Source: F22 sp963678855
GTDB taxonomy: Bacteria; Bacteroidota; Bacteroidia; Bacteroidales; Bacteroidaceae
DNA length: 64,000 bases
Direction of reading: 5' to 3'
NCBI GenBank assembly: GCA_963678855.1
Contig: OY787448.1
Location: 558,001-622,000 of the forward strand
Shown here: piece after piece, positions 16,815-25,892 of the stretch
How positions within the stretch are numbered: the first letter of the stretch is position 1
How the letters are laid out: every line of letters begins with the position of its first letter
Notes under the pieces: generated by a model
The model's input: the letters and a program-made list of their open reading frames with translations, nothing else
Told to the model about the DNA's origin: nothing
Databases searched by the model: none
Position numbers and translations under genes: made by a program

Positions 16815-17669
16815 CTAGTAGTATACAATCTCTCTTACGAGATAATCAATCCCCTTGCCGTCACGCAACACAACTTTTGTGATCCAATTACCCTTCTTAT
16901 CGTATGTATATTGGTAGGTCATAACACAATTACTGACGTCTTTATGACCTTCTGGAGCTCCAATATATGTATTTTCAAGTTTAATATAGTCTTTCACTAC
17001 ATCATTGTATCTGTTGTATGTATAGGTATGGTGCTTTTTCTCTGTATCTCCCTCAGCCATCTGACTTTCCCACATTTCTTGTACCTTATTATCAACAAGA
17101 AGCTCTTTAACTTCAGTCATTGACTCGTAAAAGGTTTGGGTATAATTTATCTCAGTAGCCGAAGGATAGCTAAGTTCTACATGCCAATAACCTTCGGGTA
17201 TTTCTGAGTTCGTCTTTACTTTTACCAAGGTATCTCCATTGTAGATATAATCAACTTTAAATACAGGTTTCCCTCCTCCATCATAAGCAAAAAAACCGAT
17301 GTATTGCCCTTCTGGAGAGAGAATACTTACTTTCTTATCTAATACCGTTTCCTGGCTAGATAATATCGAAATATGATTTAAAGAACCATCTTTGGAAAAT
17401 TCAATTTCATACGATTTCTCATACCCCTCCCACATATAATCTATAATTTTGAGAGCCCCTTTGGTATAGTTATCACCTTCTTGAATGACTTCATAGGCTC
17501 TGACGCGAATGGATTTGACACGGTCCACAAGATTCAAATCTTGAGCCGATGTCGGATAACGACTTCCCCAGTGAGTCAAGACACCTTCAACTGGTCGCTG
17601 ACTCTGGGCACAGGACATAATAATCGCTGCAAGCAGACACAGTTGGATAAATAATAATACTTTCTTCAT
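16815..17669 (-). CDS. Lipoprotein with YD-like beta repeats, hypothetical
   Basis: A 284-residue protein with a lipoprotein signal (MKKVLLFIQLCLLAAIIMSC, Cys20). The mature part consists of short beta-hairpin units resembling YD/Rhs-type repeats (GSLNHISILSSQE, VDYIYNGDTLVKVKT, YQYTYDKKGNWITKVVLRDG). Such proteins are common, poorly known surface or periplasmic lipoproteins in Bacteroidales. It lies downstream of ttcA in the same direction. A TATCTTTG box on the minus strand at 17727-17734, overlapping the ttcA end, is a likely -7 element, so it probably has its own transcript. Confidence 0.75.
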   Translation of the reverse strand: MKKVLLFIQLCLLAAIIMSCAQSQRPVEGVLTHWGSRYPTSAQDLNLVDRVKSIRVRAYEVIQEGDNYTKGALKIIDYMWEGYEKSYEIEFSKDGSLNHISILSSQETVLDKKVSILSPEGQYIGFFAYDGGGKPVFKVDYIYNGDTLVKVKTNSEIPEGYWHVELSYPSATEINYTQTFYESMTEVKELLVDNKVQEMWESQMAEGDTEKKHHTYTYNRYNDVVKDYIKLENTYIGAPEGHKDVSNCVMTYQYTYDKKGNWITKVVLRDGKGIDYLVREIVYY

Positions 17670-17726
17670 GATTTAATACACTTTGATTTATTGTTCTATA
17701 GTTATATGATATACCTATTTTCTAGC

Positions 17727-17734
17727 CAAAGATA
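17727..17734 (-). promoter_or_regulatory. -7 element of the YD-repeat lipoprotein gene
   Basis: TATCTTTG on the minus strand, 58 bases upstream of the ATG. No clear TTTG at -33. Confidence 0.5.
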
Positions 17735-17735
17735 G

Positions 17736-18518
17736 CTATTTCTTGTCTAAATCCTCAGGTAACAACTCTGTTTGTATATTCGTCATGCTCTTCCACAGAC
17801 TATATCTTGCTTCAGCATTCATGGCTTCGAGTTGTTTCAAAATCCTCTCCATATCACTCCGATGAGAGTGCGTTTCATATGGGCAATCCTTTTTCAGTTT
17901 ACGATACCCTTCTAGTTCTGCAAGTTCCACTAAATCTTTTTCGGCGACTAGACACATAGGACGAATCACAGTCAATGGCATCTTGCGCATAACCAATTTA
18001 GGTGGCATAGTGCTAAAGGCTCCTTGGAAAGTTATATTCATCAGTAGAGTAACTAATATGTCATCCATATGATGCCCTAAAGCGATTTTATTACAGCCTA
18101 GTTCTTGCGCAGTTTCAAAAAGAATCTTTCTCCTATTCCATGAGCAAAGAAAACATGGTGACTTGCGCATGTCTGTAGAGGGATCAAAACAACCTTCTCT
18201 TACTTCCAACTGCACACTATGACTAGCACAGAAGTCACGTAAATAGTCGGCATCTACTTGATACGGCACATTGGTCATCACCACATGCAGGGCAACAACT
18301 GTAAATTTGGGTTTGTGAATCTTTGCACGACTACCAAGTAGTTGAACTAGTGCCAAAGAATCCTTACCTCCAGATAAGCCAATAAGAATTTTATCGCCGT
18401 CTTCAATTAGTTCATAGTCAGCCATACCCTGATGAAAACGCTTAGTGATGCGTCGCATCAATTTGGCACGAGGCGATTGTTTATTGGAGCTTGTGGAAGT
18501 ATTGTTGGAAGATGTCAT
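17736..18518 (-). CDS. ttcA: tRNA 2-thiocytidine synthetase TtcA-family ATP pyrophosphatase
   Basis: A 260-residue PP-loop protein. TtcA thiolates cytidine 32 of some tRNAs using ATP and an iron-sulfur cluster. The PP-loop reads ILIGLSGGKDSLAL. The cluster-binding pair is in SPCFLCSWNRR, and GCNKIALGHHMDDILVTLLMN is the family's second signature. I start at 18518 because a -7 box (TATTTTTG, minus, 18546-18553) would place transcription initiation after the longer ATG at 18548. The Ser/Asn-rich N-terminal tail is not conserved. TilS is an alternative family, but the CxxC motif favours TtcA. Confidence 0.85.
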   Translation of the reverse strand: MTSSNNTSTSSNKQSPRAKLMRRITKRFHQGMADYELIEDGDKILIGLSGGKDSLALVQLLGSRAKIHKPKFTVVALHVVMTNVPYQVDADYLRDFCASHSVQLEVREGCFDPSTDMRKSPCFLCSWNRRKILFETAQELGCNKIALGHHMDDILVTLLMNITFQGAFSTMPPKLVMRKMPLTVIRPMCLVAEKDLVELAELEGYRKLKKDCPYETHSHRSDMERILKQLEAMNAEARYSLWKSMTNIQTELLPEDLDKK

Positions 18519-18545
18519 TTCTATATTACAAGTAAAAATTTCGTG

Positions 18546-18553
18546 CAAAAATA
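18546..18553 (-). promoter_or_regulatory. -7 element of ttcA
   Basis: TATTTTTG on the minus strand, 28 bases upstream of the chosen ATG. Confidence 0.5.
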
Positions 18554-18574
18554 GGAAAATTCACTGATTATATC

Positions 18575-18582
18575 TACCTTTG
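18575..18582 (+). promoter_or_regulatory. -7 element of the PD40/TPR protein gene
   Basis: TACCTTTG, 25 bases upstream of the ATG at 18607. It argues against the ATG-less longer frame starting at 18580. Confidence 0.6.
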
Positions 18583-18606
18583 AAAAGTAATAATTTGCTT
18601 AAAATC

Positions 18607-20097
18607 ATGAATATCAAGAAGTTTCAAAAAATATATCGCTTATCTGCAAACTTTTATACATATCTCATAGTAGTTATGTTTGCTCTTTTGTGTACAACAT
18701 CCGCTCACGGTCAGAGCCTTACCACACAAAAGCGTAAATTTTATAATGGACAATACGAAGAAGTGTTTCCATACTTCAAGAAAAAATTCAAAGCATACCC
18801 GAATAGTGCAAACTATAATTTCTTCTATGGGGCATGCTGTGCTCACTTAGGCGAACTACATAAATCAATCAAACCATTAGAGTTTGCTGTTTCAAGAAAA
18901 ACTCCCCCTGCATATGAGCACCTAATCTGGGTATATAAACAGCTATATCGCTTTGATGACGCAGAAGCTGTGACAGATAAGTGGATAGAGTATCTAGAGA
19001 GAAAACGCAAAGATATTAAAGAAGCGACTCTGCTAAAAGAAGATGTAAGTAAGAAAGCTTTGATGATGCGTGGCATCAGCAAACTAACAATTCTTGATTC
19101 TATTGTTGTAGATAAGGCTGACTTTTTGGCGGCATATACTTTACCAGAATCCGCTGGATACCTGAACCAAATTAGCGCTAGAGAAGTAAGATATACTCCT
19201 CAAATTGAAAGTCAACAATGGTATGCAGGTCAAAAACTAATCACCAGAAAAATTGCCGAAGATAGCACAATCACTGCTCCTTTATTTAGAATTATGGTGC
19301 GCCATAGAGAAGGTGACTCCTGGAGTGCTCCAAAAGTCATAGGTGAACCAGTAAACACAGACAATGGTGATAGCAATTATCCATATCTAATGTCTGATGG
19401 TCAAACATTGTACTATGCTAATAATGGGACAAATAGTATCGGCGGTTATGACATCTTTGTCACTCGACGTATGACTGAAGAGGGAGAGTTTTTAGAGCCT
19501 CAAAACATGGGGATGCCATTCAACTCACCTGCAAACGACTACATGTTAGTGATAGATGCAAGTCACCAGCTAGGATGGTTTGCTAGTGACCGATACCAAC
19601 CTGATGGTATGGTCTGTGTCTATGTATTTGTACCTAACGAAACGCGTGAAGTATATGATTACGATAAGCTATCTAAGGAACTTTTGGAGAGTCTTGCTAA
19701 ACTAAGTCCTATCTCTGCATGCCAACCAGATAAAGCAGAATACAAAGAAGGAAAAGCTAGATTGAATCTTGTTAGACGTGCCGTTAGTGAAAACGCTAAG
19801 AAGGGTAATAGAGCCTTTACATTCGTGATAGATGATAAACACACGTATCACCAATACAGTGAGTTTAATAATCCATCTGCACGTAAATTATTTAAACAAT
19901 TTGAAGTTCTGTCAAAGGACTATGCTAAGCTAACAAAACGCTTGAAATCCTTACGTGACAACTATGCAGTAACAAGTAACGCACAAAAGAGATTCACTAT
20001 GAGTAAACATATTTTGGAACTTGAAGACACTCTTCCAAAAATGAAAGATCAACTGAATAAGCAAGCAAAAAAAATACGCTATTTAGAAAAAAAATAG
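18607..20097 (+). CDS. Secreted TPR and PD40 (TolB-like propeller) protein
   Basis: A 496-residue protein. The signal peptide or anchor is at about residues 15-38 (YLIVVMFALLCTTSAHGQ). Next come TPR-like helices (YNFFYGACCAHLGELHKSIK), then a WD40-like beta-propeller blade of the PD40 type (YPYLMSDGQTLYYANNGTNS, IGGYDIFVTRR; NDYMLVIDASHQLGWFASDR). The C-terminal 80 residues are a Lys-rich coiled coil (about 415-495). The parts resemble PorE-like periplasmic proteins without the OmpA domain. It precedes an NfeD/FloA pair in the same direction, so an envelope role is likely. The exact function is unknown. Confidence 0.75.
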   Translation: MNIKKFQKIYRLSANFYTYLIVVMFALLCTTSAHGQSLTTQKRKFYNGQYEEVFPYFKKKFKAYPNSANYNFFYGACCAHLGELHKSIKPLEFAVSRKTPPAYEHLIWVYKQLYRFDDAEAVTDKWIEYLERKRKDIKEATLLKEDVSKKALMMRGISKLTILDSIVVDKADFLAAYTLPESAGYLNQISAREVRYTPQIESQQWYAGQKLITRKIAEDSTITAPLFRIMVRHREGDSWSAPKVIGEPVNTDNGDSNYPYLMSDGQTLYYANNGTNSIGGYDIFVTRRMTEEGEFLEPQNMGMPFNSPANDYMLVIDASHQLGWFASDRYQPDGMVCVYVFVPNETREVYDYDKLSKELLESLAKLSPISACQPDKAEYKEGKARLNLVRRAVSENAKKGNRAFTFVIDDKHTYHQYSEFNNPSARKLFKQFEVLSKDYAKLTKRLKSLRDNYAVTSNAQKRFTMSKHILELEDTLPKMKDQLNKQAKKIRYLEKK

Positions 20098-20166
20098 GCT
20101 GTTACTAGCGATATATCTAGAATAATACGTACATTTACGGCAACGTAATCTTTAATCATAACGACT

Positions 20167-20634
20167 ATGAATTTATTTGTGATTATTCTTTTATTGGCTC
20201 TAGGTATCATCTTGATGGTAGCTGAACTATTCCTGTTGCCAGGTATAAGTGTGGCAGGTATCGCTTCTGGACTATGCCTAATTCTAGCTAATTATTATAT
20301 CTATCAATTATATGGCTTAACAGCATGTCTTTGCTCTTCTATAGCCACACTCCTCTTGTTCTGTTTTGGAGTATATAAGTTCATGAAAAGTAAGACACTC
20401 AAGAAAATGTCTCTTAAGAGTGTGATTGATGGACAGGTACCAAGTGCCCGTCACCAAGTGGAAATTGGTGCTAAGGGTATTACAGTCACTCGTTTGGCTG
20501 AATACGGACAAGCAGAAATAGACGGTAAAGTCATTGAAGTACGCAGTATAGACGGATTCATTGACCCAAAGACTCCAGTGGAAGTAAAACGCATCAGTGG
20601 AGATACAGTGATGGTTACCAAATCTGAAGAGTAA
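20167..20634 (+). CDS. NfeD-family membrane protein
   Basis: A 155-residue protein with two or three N-terminal membrane helices (LFVIILLLALGIILMVAELF; GIASGLCLILANYYIYQLYG; LCSSIATLLLFCFGVYKFM). It ends in a C-terminal OB-fold NfeD domain (IGAKGITVTRLAEYGQAEID; VEVKRISGDTVMV). Short NfeD proteins partner with flotillin-like SPFH proteins in membrane microdomains. The floA gene follows after 49 bases, as is common across bacteria. Confidence 0.85.
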   Translation: MNLFVIILLLALGIILMVAELFLLPGISVAGIASGLCLILANYYIYQLYGLTACLCSSIATLLLFCFGVYKFMKSKTLKKMSLKSVIDGQVPSARHQVEIGAKGITVTRLAEYGQAEIDGKVIEVRSIDGFIDPKTPVEVKRISGDTVMVTKSEE

Positions 20635-20683
20635 CCACATTATTAATAGACAACTTAGTATAAACTTATAAACCAAAAGATTT

Positions 20684-21685
20684 ATGACACTTCTTTTCTT
20701 AGCAGGGGTACCTTGGGTATTGATTGGAGCAGTAATCGTCTTTTTAGCGATTTTCTTCCATTATGTACCTTTCTTTCTATGGTTGAGCGCTAGTGTATCT
20801 GGCGTACATATCAGCCTTATTCAACTATTTTTGATGCGCTTGCGTCATGTACCTCCACATACTATCGTACCAGCAATGATTGAAGCTCACAAAGCTGGAC
20901 TAGATAATATCACACGTGATGGTCTCGAAGCTCACTACCTAGCTGGTGGACACGTGGAGAAAGTAGTTCATGCCCTAGTATCTGCTAACAAAGCAAATAT
21001 GGAACTTCCATTCCAAATGGCTACGGCTATTGATCTTGCTGGTCGTGACGTTTTTGAAGCGGTACAAATGTCGGTAAACCCTAAAGTAATCGATACTCCT
21101 CCTGTAACGGCTGTAGCTAAAAACGGTATCCAACTTATCGCTAAGGCTCGTGTCACTGTCCGTGCTAACATCAACCAACTTGTGGGTGGTGCTGGTGAAG
21201 AAACAGTTTTAGCACGTGTTGGTGAAGGTATCGTATCTTCTATCGGTAGTGCAGATGGACATGCTTCAGTTTTGGAAAATCCTGATAGCATCTCTAAGCT
21301 AGTACTTAGCAAAGGTCTAGATGCTGGTACAGCATTCGAAATCTTATCTATTGATATCGCAGATATTGATATCGGTCGTAATATCGGTGCGGTCCTTCAA
21401 ATTGACCAAGCCAATGCCGATAAGAATATCGCACAAGCGAAAGCAGAAGAGCGTCGTGCTATGGCTGTAGCAAGCGAACAAGAAATGATTGCGAAGGCTC
21501 AAGAAGCTCGTGCACGAGTTATTGAAGCAGAAGCAGAAGTGCCTAAGGCGATGGCTGAGGCATTCCGTAGTGGTAATCTAGGTATTATGGATTACTATAA
21601 AATGAAGAATATCCAAGCGGATACTCAGATGCGTGAGCAAATCGTAGCACCTGAAGAAAAGGATGATAAATCGATTACAGATTAA
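20684..21685 (+). CDS. floA: Flotillin-like protein FloA (SPFH)
   Basis: A 333-residue protein matching the FloA (YqfA) family. An N-terminal membrane hairpin (VLIGAVIVFLAIFFHYVPFF) is followed by the SPFH domain (GLDNITRDGLEAHYLAGGHV; NPKVIDTPPVTAVAKNGIQL; ARVTVRANINQLVGGAGEET). A long Ala/Glu-rich helix follows (QAKAEERRAMAVASEQEMIA, about 240-300), with the PKAMAEAFRSGNLGIMDYY end. It scaffolds functional membrane microdomains at the inner membrane. It is in an operon with the NfeD gene upstream. Confidence 0.92.
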   Translation: MTLLFLAGVPWVLIGAVIVFLAIFFHYVPFFLWLSASVSGVHISLIQLFLMRLRHVPPHTIVPAMIEAHKAGLDNITRDGLEAHYLAGGHVEKVVHALVSANKANMELPFQMATAIDLAGRDVFEAVQMSVNPKVIDTPPVTAVAKNGIQLIAKARVTVRANINQLVGGAGEETVLARVGEGIVSSIGSADGHASVLENPDSISKLVLSKGLDAGTAFEILSIDIADIDIGRNIGAVLQIDQANADKNIAQAKAEERRAMAVASEQEMIAKAQEARARVIEAEAEVPKAMAEAFRSGNLGIMDYYKMKNIQADTQMREQIVAPEEKDDKSITD

Positions 21686-21777
21686 GTAAACGATCTTATT
21701 ATATAAAAAAATTATCCGACTGCTCGCTATTAAGCGGGCAGTTGGTGTCTTTATAAACAACCAAAAACCTAATTGTA

Positions 21778-22650
21778 ATGAAAGAATATTTCGAACCTTC
21801 AGAGTTAATTATCAACGGAGATGGCAGTGTATTTCACTTGCACCTTAAACCAGAGAACCTTGCAGACAAAGTAATTCTTGTAGGCGATCCTGGTCGTGTA
21901 GAATTAGTAGCATCCCACTTTGAAAGTCGCGAGTGTGAAGTAGAAAGTCGTGAGTTTAGAACAGTAACAGGTATGTACCAGGATAAACGTATCTCTGTCC
22001 TATCTACTGGTATCGGCTGTGACAATATTGATATTGTTGTGAATGAACTAGATGCGCTAGCAAATATTGACTTCGAAACAAGAAAACTAAAAGCAGAAAA
22101 GCGCAGTCTAGAACTAGTACGTATCGGTACATGTGGTGGACTACAACCATATACTCCAGTAGGTACATTTATTTGTTCTGAAAAATCTATTGGTTTTGAT
22201 GGTTTGCTTAACTTCTACGCTGGCCGTAATGAAGCTTGTGACTTGGCATTTGAAGAAGCATTCAAAAAGCATATGAACTGGAACGAGCTACTTTCTGCTC
22301 CTTATGTAATTGATGCTGATAAAAGCTTAATTGATCGAATTGGCCAAGAAGATATGGTACGCGGTGTAACTATCGCATGTGGTGGCTTCTTCGGCCCTCA
22401 AGGTCGCGAACTACGTATTCCACTAGCAGATCCCAACCAAAATGAAAAGATTGAAGCATTCGAATACGAGGGCTACAAAATCACCAACTTTGAGATGGAA
22501 AGCTCTGCTTTGGCAGGCTTGGGTAAATTGATGGGCCATAAGGCAATGACAGTATGTATGGTCATTGCCAACCGTCTAATCAAAGAAGCTAATACTGGAT
22601 ATAAGAACAGTATTGATACATTGATTAAGACAGTATTGGATCGTATTTAA
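21778..22650 (+). CDS. Nucleoside phosphorylase (uridine phosphorylase-like)
   Basis: A 290-residue PNP/UDP phosphorylase family-1 enzyme. It cleaves a nucleoside with phosphate to base and ribose-1-phosphate, a salvage step in the cytosol. Visible motifs: the phosphate-binding VILVGDPGRVELVASHF, VLSTGIGCDNIDIVVNEL, LVRIGTCGGLQPYTPVGTF, and the ribose-binding FEMESSALAGLGKLMGH. The FEMES motif and the insert around LLNFYAGR fit the uridine-phosphorylase side of the family, but specificity cannot be fixed by eye. It has its own terminator downstream. Confidence 0.85.
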   Translation: MKEYFEPSELIINGDGSVFHLHLKPENLADKVILVGDPGRVELVASHFESRECEVESREFRTVTGMYQDKRISVLSTGIGCDNIDIVVNELDALANIDFETRKLKAEKRSLELVRIGTCGGLQPYTPVGTFICSEKSIGFDGLLNFYAGRNEACDLAFEEAFKKHMNWNELLSAPYVIDADKSLIDRIGQEDMVRGVTIACGGFFGPQGRELRIPLADPNQNEKIEAFEYEGYKITNFEMESSALAGLGKLMGHKAMTVCMVIANRLIKEANTGYKNSIDTLIKTVLDRI

Positions 22651-22678
22651 TACATTATTTTAATAGAATATAGTACTG

Positions 22679-22716
22679 AGGGTGAAGCAAAAGTTTATTT
22701 GCTCCACCCTTATTTA
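22679..22716 (+). terminator. Terminator of nucleoside phosphorylase gene
   Basis: AGGGTGAAGCAAA pairs with TTTGCTCCACCCT (one G-U pair), followed by TATTTATT. Confidence 0.8.
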
Positions 22717-22792
22717 TTCTGATGAAATAAGAGTCGCGAAAAGTCCATATAATCAAGTAATCACCCGTTTTTCAACTTTTTTCATAAAATAT

Positions 22793-22824
22793 TTTGGTTA
22801 TCATAAATGAACCCCCTATATTTG
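22793..22824 (+). promoter_or_regulatory. Promoter of galE
   Basis: TTTG (22793-22796), 20 bases, TATATTTG (22817-22824). A full consensus match 80 bases before the ATG. Confidence 0.8.
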
Positions 22825-22904
22825 TGTCATGTAACAAATAAATCGGTATATATGCACTTGTAGAAGTACCGATTTACAAACAGATTAATACAACAACAGA
22901 CAAA

Positions 22905-23948
22905 ATGAAGAAGCAAAGAATCCTAGTGACAGGTGGTACTGGTTATATCGGTTCTCACACTGTCGTGGAACTACAAAATGCGGGCTATGAAGTTATAGTA
23001 GTAGACAACCTATCAAATAGTAATGCAGATGTGATTGACAATATTGAAGCAGTTTCTGGTATTAGACCTGCATTTGAAGAGTTAGATTGCTGCGATTACG
23101 CTGGCCTAGACGCAATGTTTACAAAATATAAAGGTGTTAAAGCAATCATCCACTTCGCAGCAAGCAAAGCTGTAGGTGAATCAGTTGAAAAGCCATTGCT
23201 TTACTATCGCAATAATATCGTTTCACTAGTGAATCTGCTAGAATTGATGCCAAAGCATGATGTAGAAGGTATCGTATTCTCTTCTTCTTGTACTGTATAT
23301 GGACAACCTGCTCCCGAGTATCTTCCTGTAACAGAAAGCGCTCCTTTGCAACCTGCAGAGTCTCCATATGGTAATACAAAACAAATTAACGAGGAAATCG
23401 TTCAAGATACAGTAAAGAGTGGCTCTCCAATCAGTGCAGTACTTTTGAGATACTTCAACCCAATTGGTGCACACCCTACTGCTTTACTAGGGGAGTTGCC
23501 AAATGGAGTACCGATGAACTTGGTACCATTTATTACGCAAACTGCTATGGGAATCCGTGAGCAACTAAGCGTATTTGGTGATGACTATAATACACCTGAT
23601 GGTTCTTGTATCCGTGACTACATCAATGTAGTAGACCTTGCTAAGGCTCACGTGATTGCAATCGACCGCATCCTTGAAAAGAAACAAAAGGACAAGGTGG
23701 AAGTATTCAACTTGGGTACAGGACGTGGACTGTCAGTACTTGAATTGGTTACTACATTTGAAAAAGTAACAGGCGTAAAGCTTAACTACAAAATTGTAGG
23801 TCGCCGCTCAGGTGATATTGAACAAGTTTGGGCTAACCCTGAAAAAGCCAACAATGATCTAGGCTGGACAGCAGAAACTTCGACAGAAGATACGCTTAAG
23901 TCAGCTTGGGAATGGCAAAAGAAGCTTAGAGAGAAGGGGATTCAGTAA
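22905..23948 (+). CDS. galE: UDP-glucose 4-epimerase
   Basis: A 347-residue SDR-type epimerase that interconverts UDP-glucose and UDP-galactose (or the N-acetyl forms) with bound NAD, in the cytosol. The NAD motif is TGGTGYIGSHT (residues 9-19), with the Asp at the end of strand 2 in IVVDNLSNS. The catalytic site has SSSCTVYG and Y155-GNTK159. Typical C-terminal motifs are DGSCIRDYINVVDLAKAH and FNLGTGRGLSVLELV. The length fits the family. It has its own promoter and stands alone. Confidence 0.95.
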   Translation: MKKQRILVTGGTGYIGSHTVVELQNAGYEVIVVDNLSNSNADVIDNIEAVSGIRPAFEELDCCDYAGLDAMFTKYKGVKAIIHFAASKAVGESVEKPLLYYRNNIVSLVNLLELMPKHDVEGIVFSSSCTVYGQPAPEYLPVTESAPLQPAESPYGNTKQINEEIVQDTVKSGSPISAVLLRYFNPIGAHPTALLGELPNGVPMNLVPFITQTAMGIREQLSVFGDDYNTPDGSCIRDYINVVDLAKAHVIAIDRILEKKQKDKVEVFNLGTGRGLSVLELVTTFEKVTGVKLNYKIVGRRSGDIEQVWANPEKANNDLGWTAETSTEDTLKSAWEWQKKLREKGIQ

Positions 23949-24167
23949 CACAACTGAATACTCAAACAGCAAACTCTAAGATACAATAGATAATATAACA
24001 CTCAATATTGAGTGTACAATATATAAAGATTTTGAAGGATGATTACCTTCAAACCGTGACAGTATGATGCTATCTTTACTATGGGATATAGTTTAGATTA
24101 GTTACCGCTTATCGACATACAGTCGCGTAGTAGTTTTGTCGTGTTTTATTTTGTGTTTGTGTTGTGG

Positions 24168-24202
24168 CAGCATCTCGATGAGAATCGAGATGTTGTTTTT
24201 TT
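24168..24202 (+). terminator. Hairpin with T7 tail
   Basis: CAGCATCTCGAT pairs with ATCGAGATGTTG around a 4-base loop region, followed by TTTTTTT. Confidence 0.8.
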
Positions 24203-24250
24203 ATGTACGCATCATAGCTTATGGCAACGAGTCAACTACATATCTCAAAA

Positions 24251-24293
24251 AAAATATCCCCTGCAAGTTTCAAGAACTTGCAGGGGATATTTT
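24251..24293 (-). terminator. Terminator of the cysteine desulfidase-family gene
   Basis: AAAATATCCCCTGCAAGTT pairs with AACTTGCAGGGGATATTTT (19 bp) around TCAAG. Confidence 0.9.
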
Positions 24294-24313
24294 AAGTTAT
24301 ATATAAAACCAAA

Positions 24314-25663
24314 CTATTTATTAATCATGATATCAATAATCACATCATCTGTCTTCTTCATACCTTCTTGAGACAAAGACCCGATATTACGCAATGTATC
24401 TTCGATATCGGTTGCAATAATACCATCCCCTCCCATCAAGTAACGACCACGCATTGCTAAGATAGCTGCATCGAAAGCCGCATACGTACTAGTTGCAATC
24501 TTCATCGCACAAGATGCTTTTGCACCATCACAGATGATACCCGACAAGTCACCCAGTGTATTCATTATAGCATGAGCAATAGTTTCAAAAGGCTCATGTT
24601 TCAAGAAACAAAAAGCACCTGAAACCGCTGCAGATGCACAAATCACACCACAGTAAGCACTAAGTCTACCCACATTTGTTTTGATATGTACGGTTGCCGC
24701 ATGACTAAAGAATAGCGCACGAATGAGCTCTTCACGAGGAGTATCTATAAAACGGGCATAGCCAATTAGTGGTAGAGAAGCAGCCAATCCTTGATTACCA
24801 CTACCACTAGTAGTCATCACAGGAAGTGGACAACCACTCATACGAGCATCACTAGCCGCACTTGCTAGAGACGCTGCTAGGTTACGTGCGTCCTTGCCAT
24901 AGAAGCCCGAATCCATATTCTGTTGAATCAACTGACCGATATTAATACCATAACGACCATCCAATCCTTCTTGAGCAATCTTCTGATTCTTATCAATCAC
25001 CTCTTCAAAAAGAGGAGCTATCTTCTCTATATCAATAGACTTAGCGACATTGTAAATACCCCAGATAGTCAACCTCTCTCTATCCGTAAGTGGAGAGTTA
25101 AAGTCAGCATCATTACAAGGACGTTTAAGCACCTCTTTGCCATCCTTGATAATCTCAGTGATATTTGTATGAAGGTGTTTAAGCTCTACAGAGACACAAT
25201 GTTTCAGTTGATCATTTTCCATCTCACGCAGTACAATACGTATATACAACTTAGCTTCCGTTTGCTCATGCAAAAGACGAATCTTCGTCTTATCCATAAA
25301 CGCCTTCACCTCCTTGCGTTGCTTATCAGTAACTTGTGAAATGACCATAAGCTCTTTATCAGCTTCACCAGCTACGATACCCATAGCGACAGCTGCAGGA
25401 ATACCCACCAATCCTCCACTATTGGGAATCACAACACTCTTGACATTCTTGATCATATTGCCTGATACATGCACATCCACTTGTGTTGGCTCTACCCCAA
25501 GGATAGCTCTAGCTTTAGCGGCTGCATACGCCAATGCGATAGGTTCAGTACAGCCTTCGGCAGGTACTACCTCCTCACACAGTATTGTAAGAATCTCTTC
25601 TTCTGAAATTTGCACAGGAGCTCCCCCTGTTGCATTTTTGTTTAGGTCATTTTGAGGTTTCAT
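24314..25663 (-). CDS. L-cysteine desulfidase family protein (CyuA/UPF0597)
   Basis: A 449-residue protein of the UPF0597 family that includes L-cysteine desulfidase CyuA. That enzyme uses an iron-sulfur cluster to break cysteine into pyruvate, ammonia and sulfide. Visible marks: CEEVVPAEGCTEPIALAYAA with the first conserved Cys, VIPNSGGLVGIPAAVAMG, TTSGSGNQGLAASLPLIGYA, and the late Cys motifs AYCGVICASAAVSGAFCF and GIICDGAKASCAMK. The fold resembles the alpha part of iron-sulfur serine dehydratases. It is monocistronic with a good promoter. It would supply sulfide or remove excess cysteine in an anaerobe. Confidence 0.88.
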   Translation of the reverse strand: MKPQNDLNKNATGGAPVQISEEEILTILCEEVVPAEGCTEPIALAYAAAKARAILGVEPTQVDVHVSGNMIKNVKSVVIPNSGGLVGIPAAVAMGIVAGEADKELMVISQVTDKQRKEVKAFMDKTKIRLLHEQTEAKLYIRIVLREMENDQLKHCVSVELKHLHTNITEIIKDGKEVLKRPCNDADFNSPLTDRERLTIWGIYNVAKSIDIEKIAPLFEEVIDKNQKIAQEGLDGRYGINIGQLIQQNMDSGFYGKDARNLAASLASAASDARMSGCPLPVMTTSGSGNQGLAASLPLIGYARFIDTPREELIRALFFSHAATVHIKTNVGRLSAYCGVICASAAVSGAFCFLKHEPFETIAHAIMNTLGDLSGIICDGAKASCAMKIATSTYAAFDAAILAMRGRYLMGGDGIIATDIEDTLRNIGSLSQEGMKKTDDVIIDIMINK

Positions 25664-25688
25664 ATCTTGTTAAGATTTTAAGTTTAAA

Positions 25689-25721
25689 CAAAGATACATA
25701 TTTTCATTAGCACGACACAAA
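25689..25721 (-). promoter_or_regulatory. Promoter of the cysteine desulfidase-family gene
   Basis: Minus strand: TTTG (25718-25721), 21 bases, TATCTTTG (25689-25696), 26 bases before the ATG. Confidence 0.7.
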
Positions 25722-25867
25722 AAAACAAGCTTCTTATAGAACATCTTTTGTAGGTTTTAGCTATACCACATACCAAAGCGAACTATTTTGAGATAATATA
25801 AGATATATTTCACCCATCCTTTCATACAAATAACATAGACTTGAACAAATTAATCGGTACTTTTGAC

Positions 25868-25875
25868 TATATTTG
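25868..25875 (+). promoter_or_regulatory. -7 element of the YkgJ-type gene
   Basis: TATATTTG, 17 bases before the ATG at 25893. The leader would be very short. Confidence 0.55.
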
Positions 25876-25892
25876 CAGCAAAATAGAGAGAC

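Larger units (their letters stand above)
23949..24313. other. Gap after galE holding two terminators and a possible short transcript
   Basis: No protein gene is supported. A TAGTTTTG box (24131-24138) lies 30 bases before a strong hairpin with T-run (24168-24202), which could define a very short RNA or simply end the galE message. The second hairpin (24251-24293) belongs to the convergent desulfidase gene. Confidence 0.4.
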
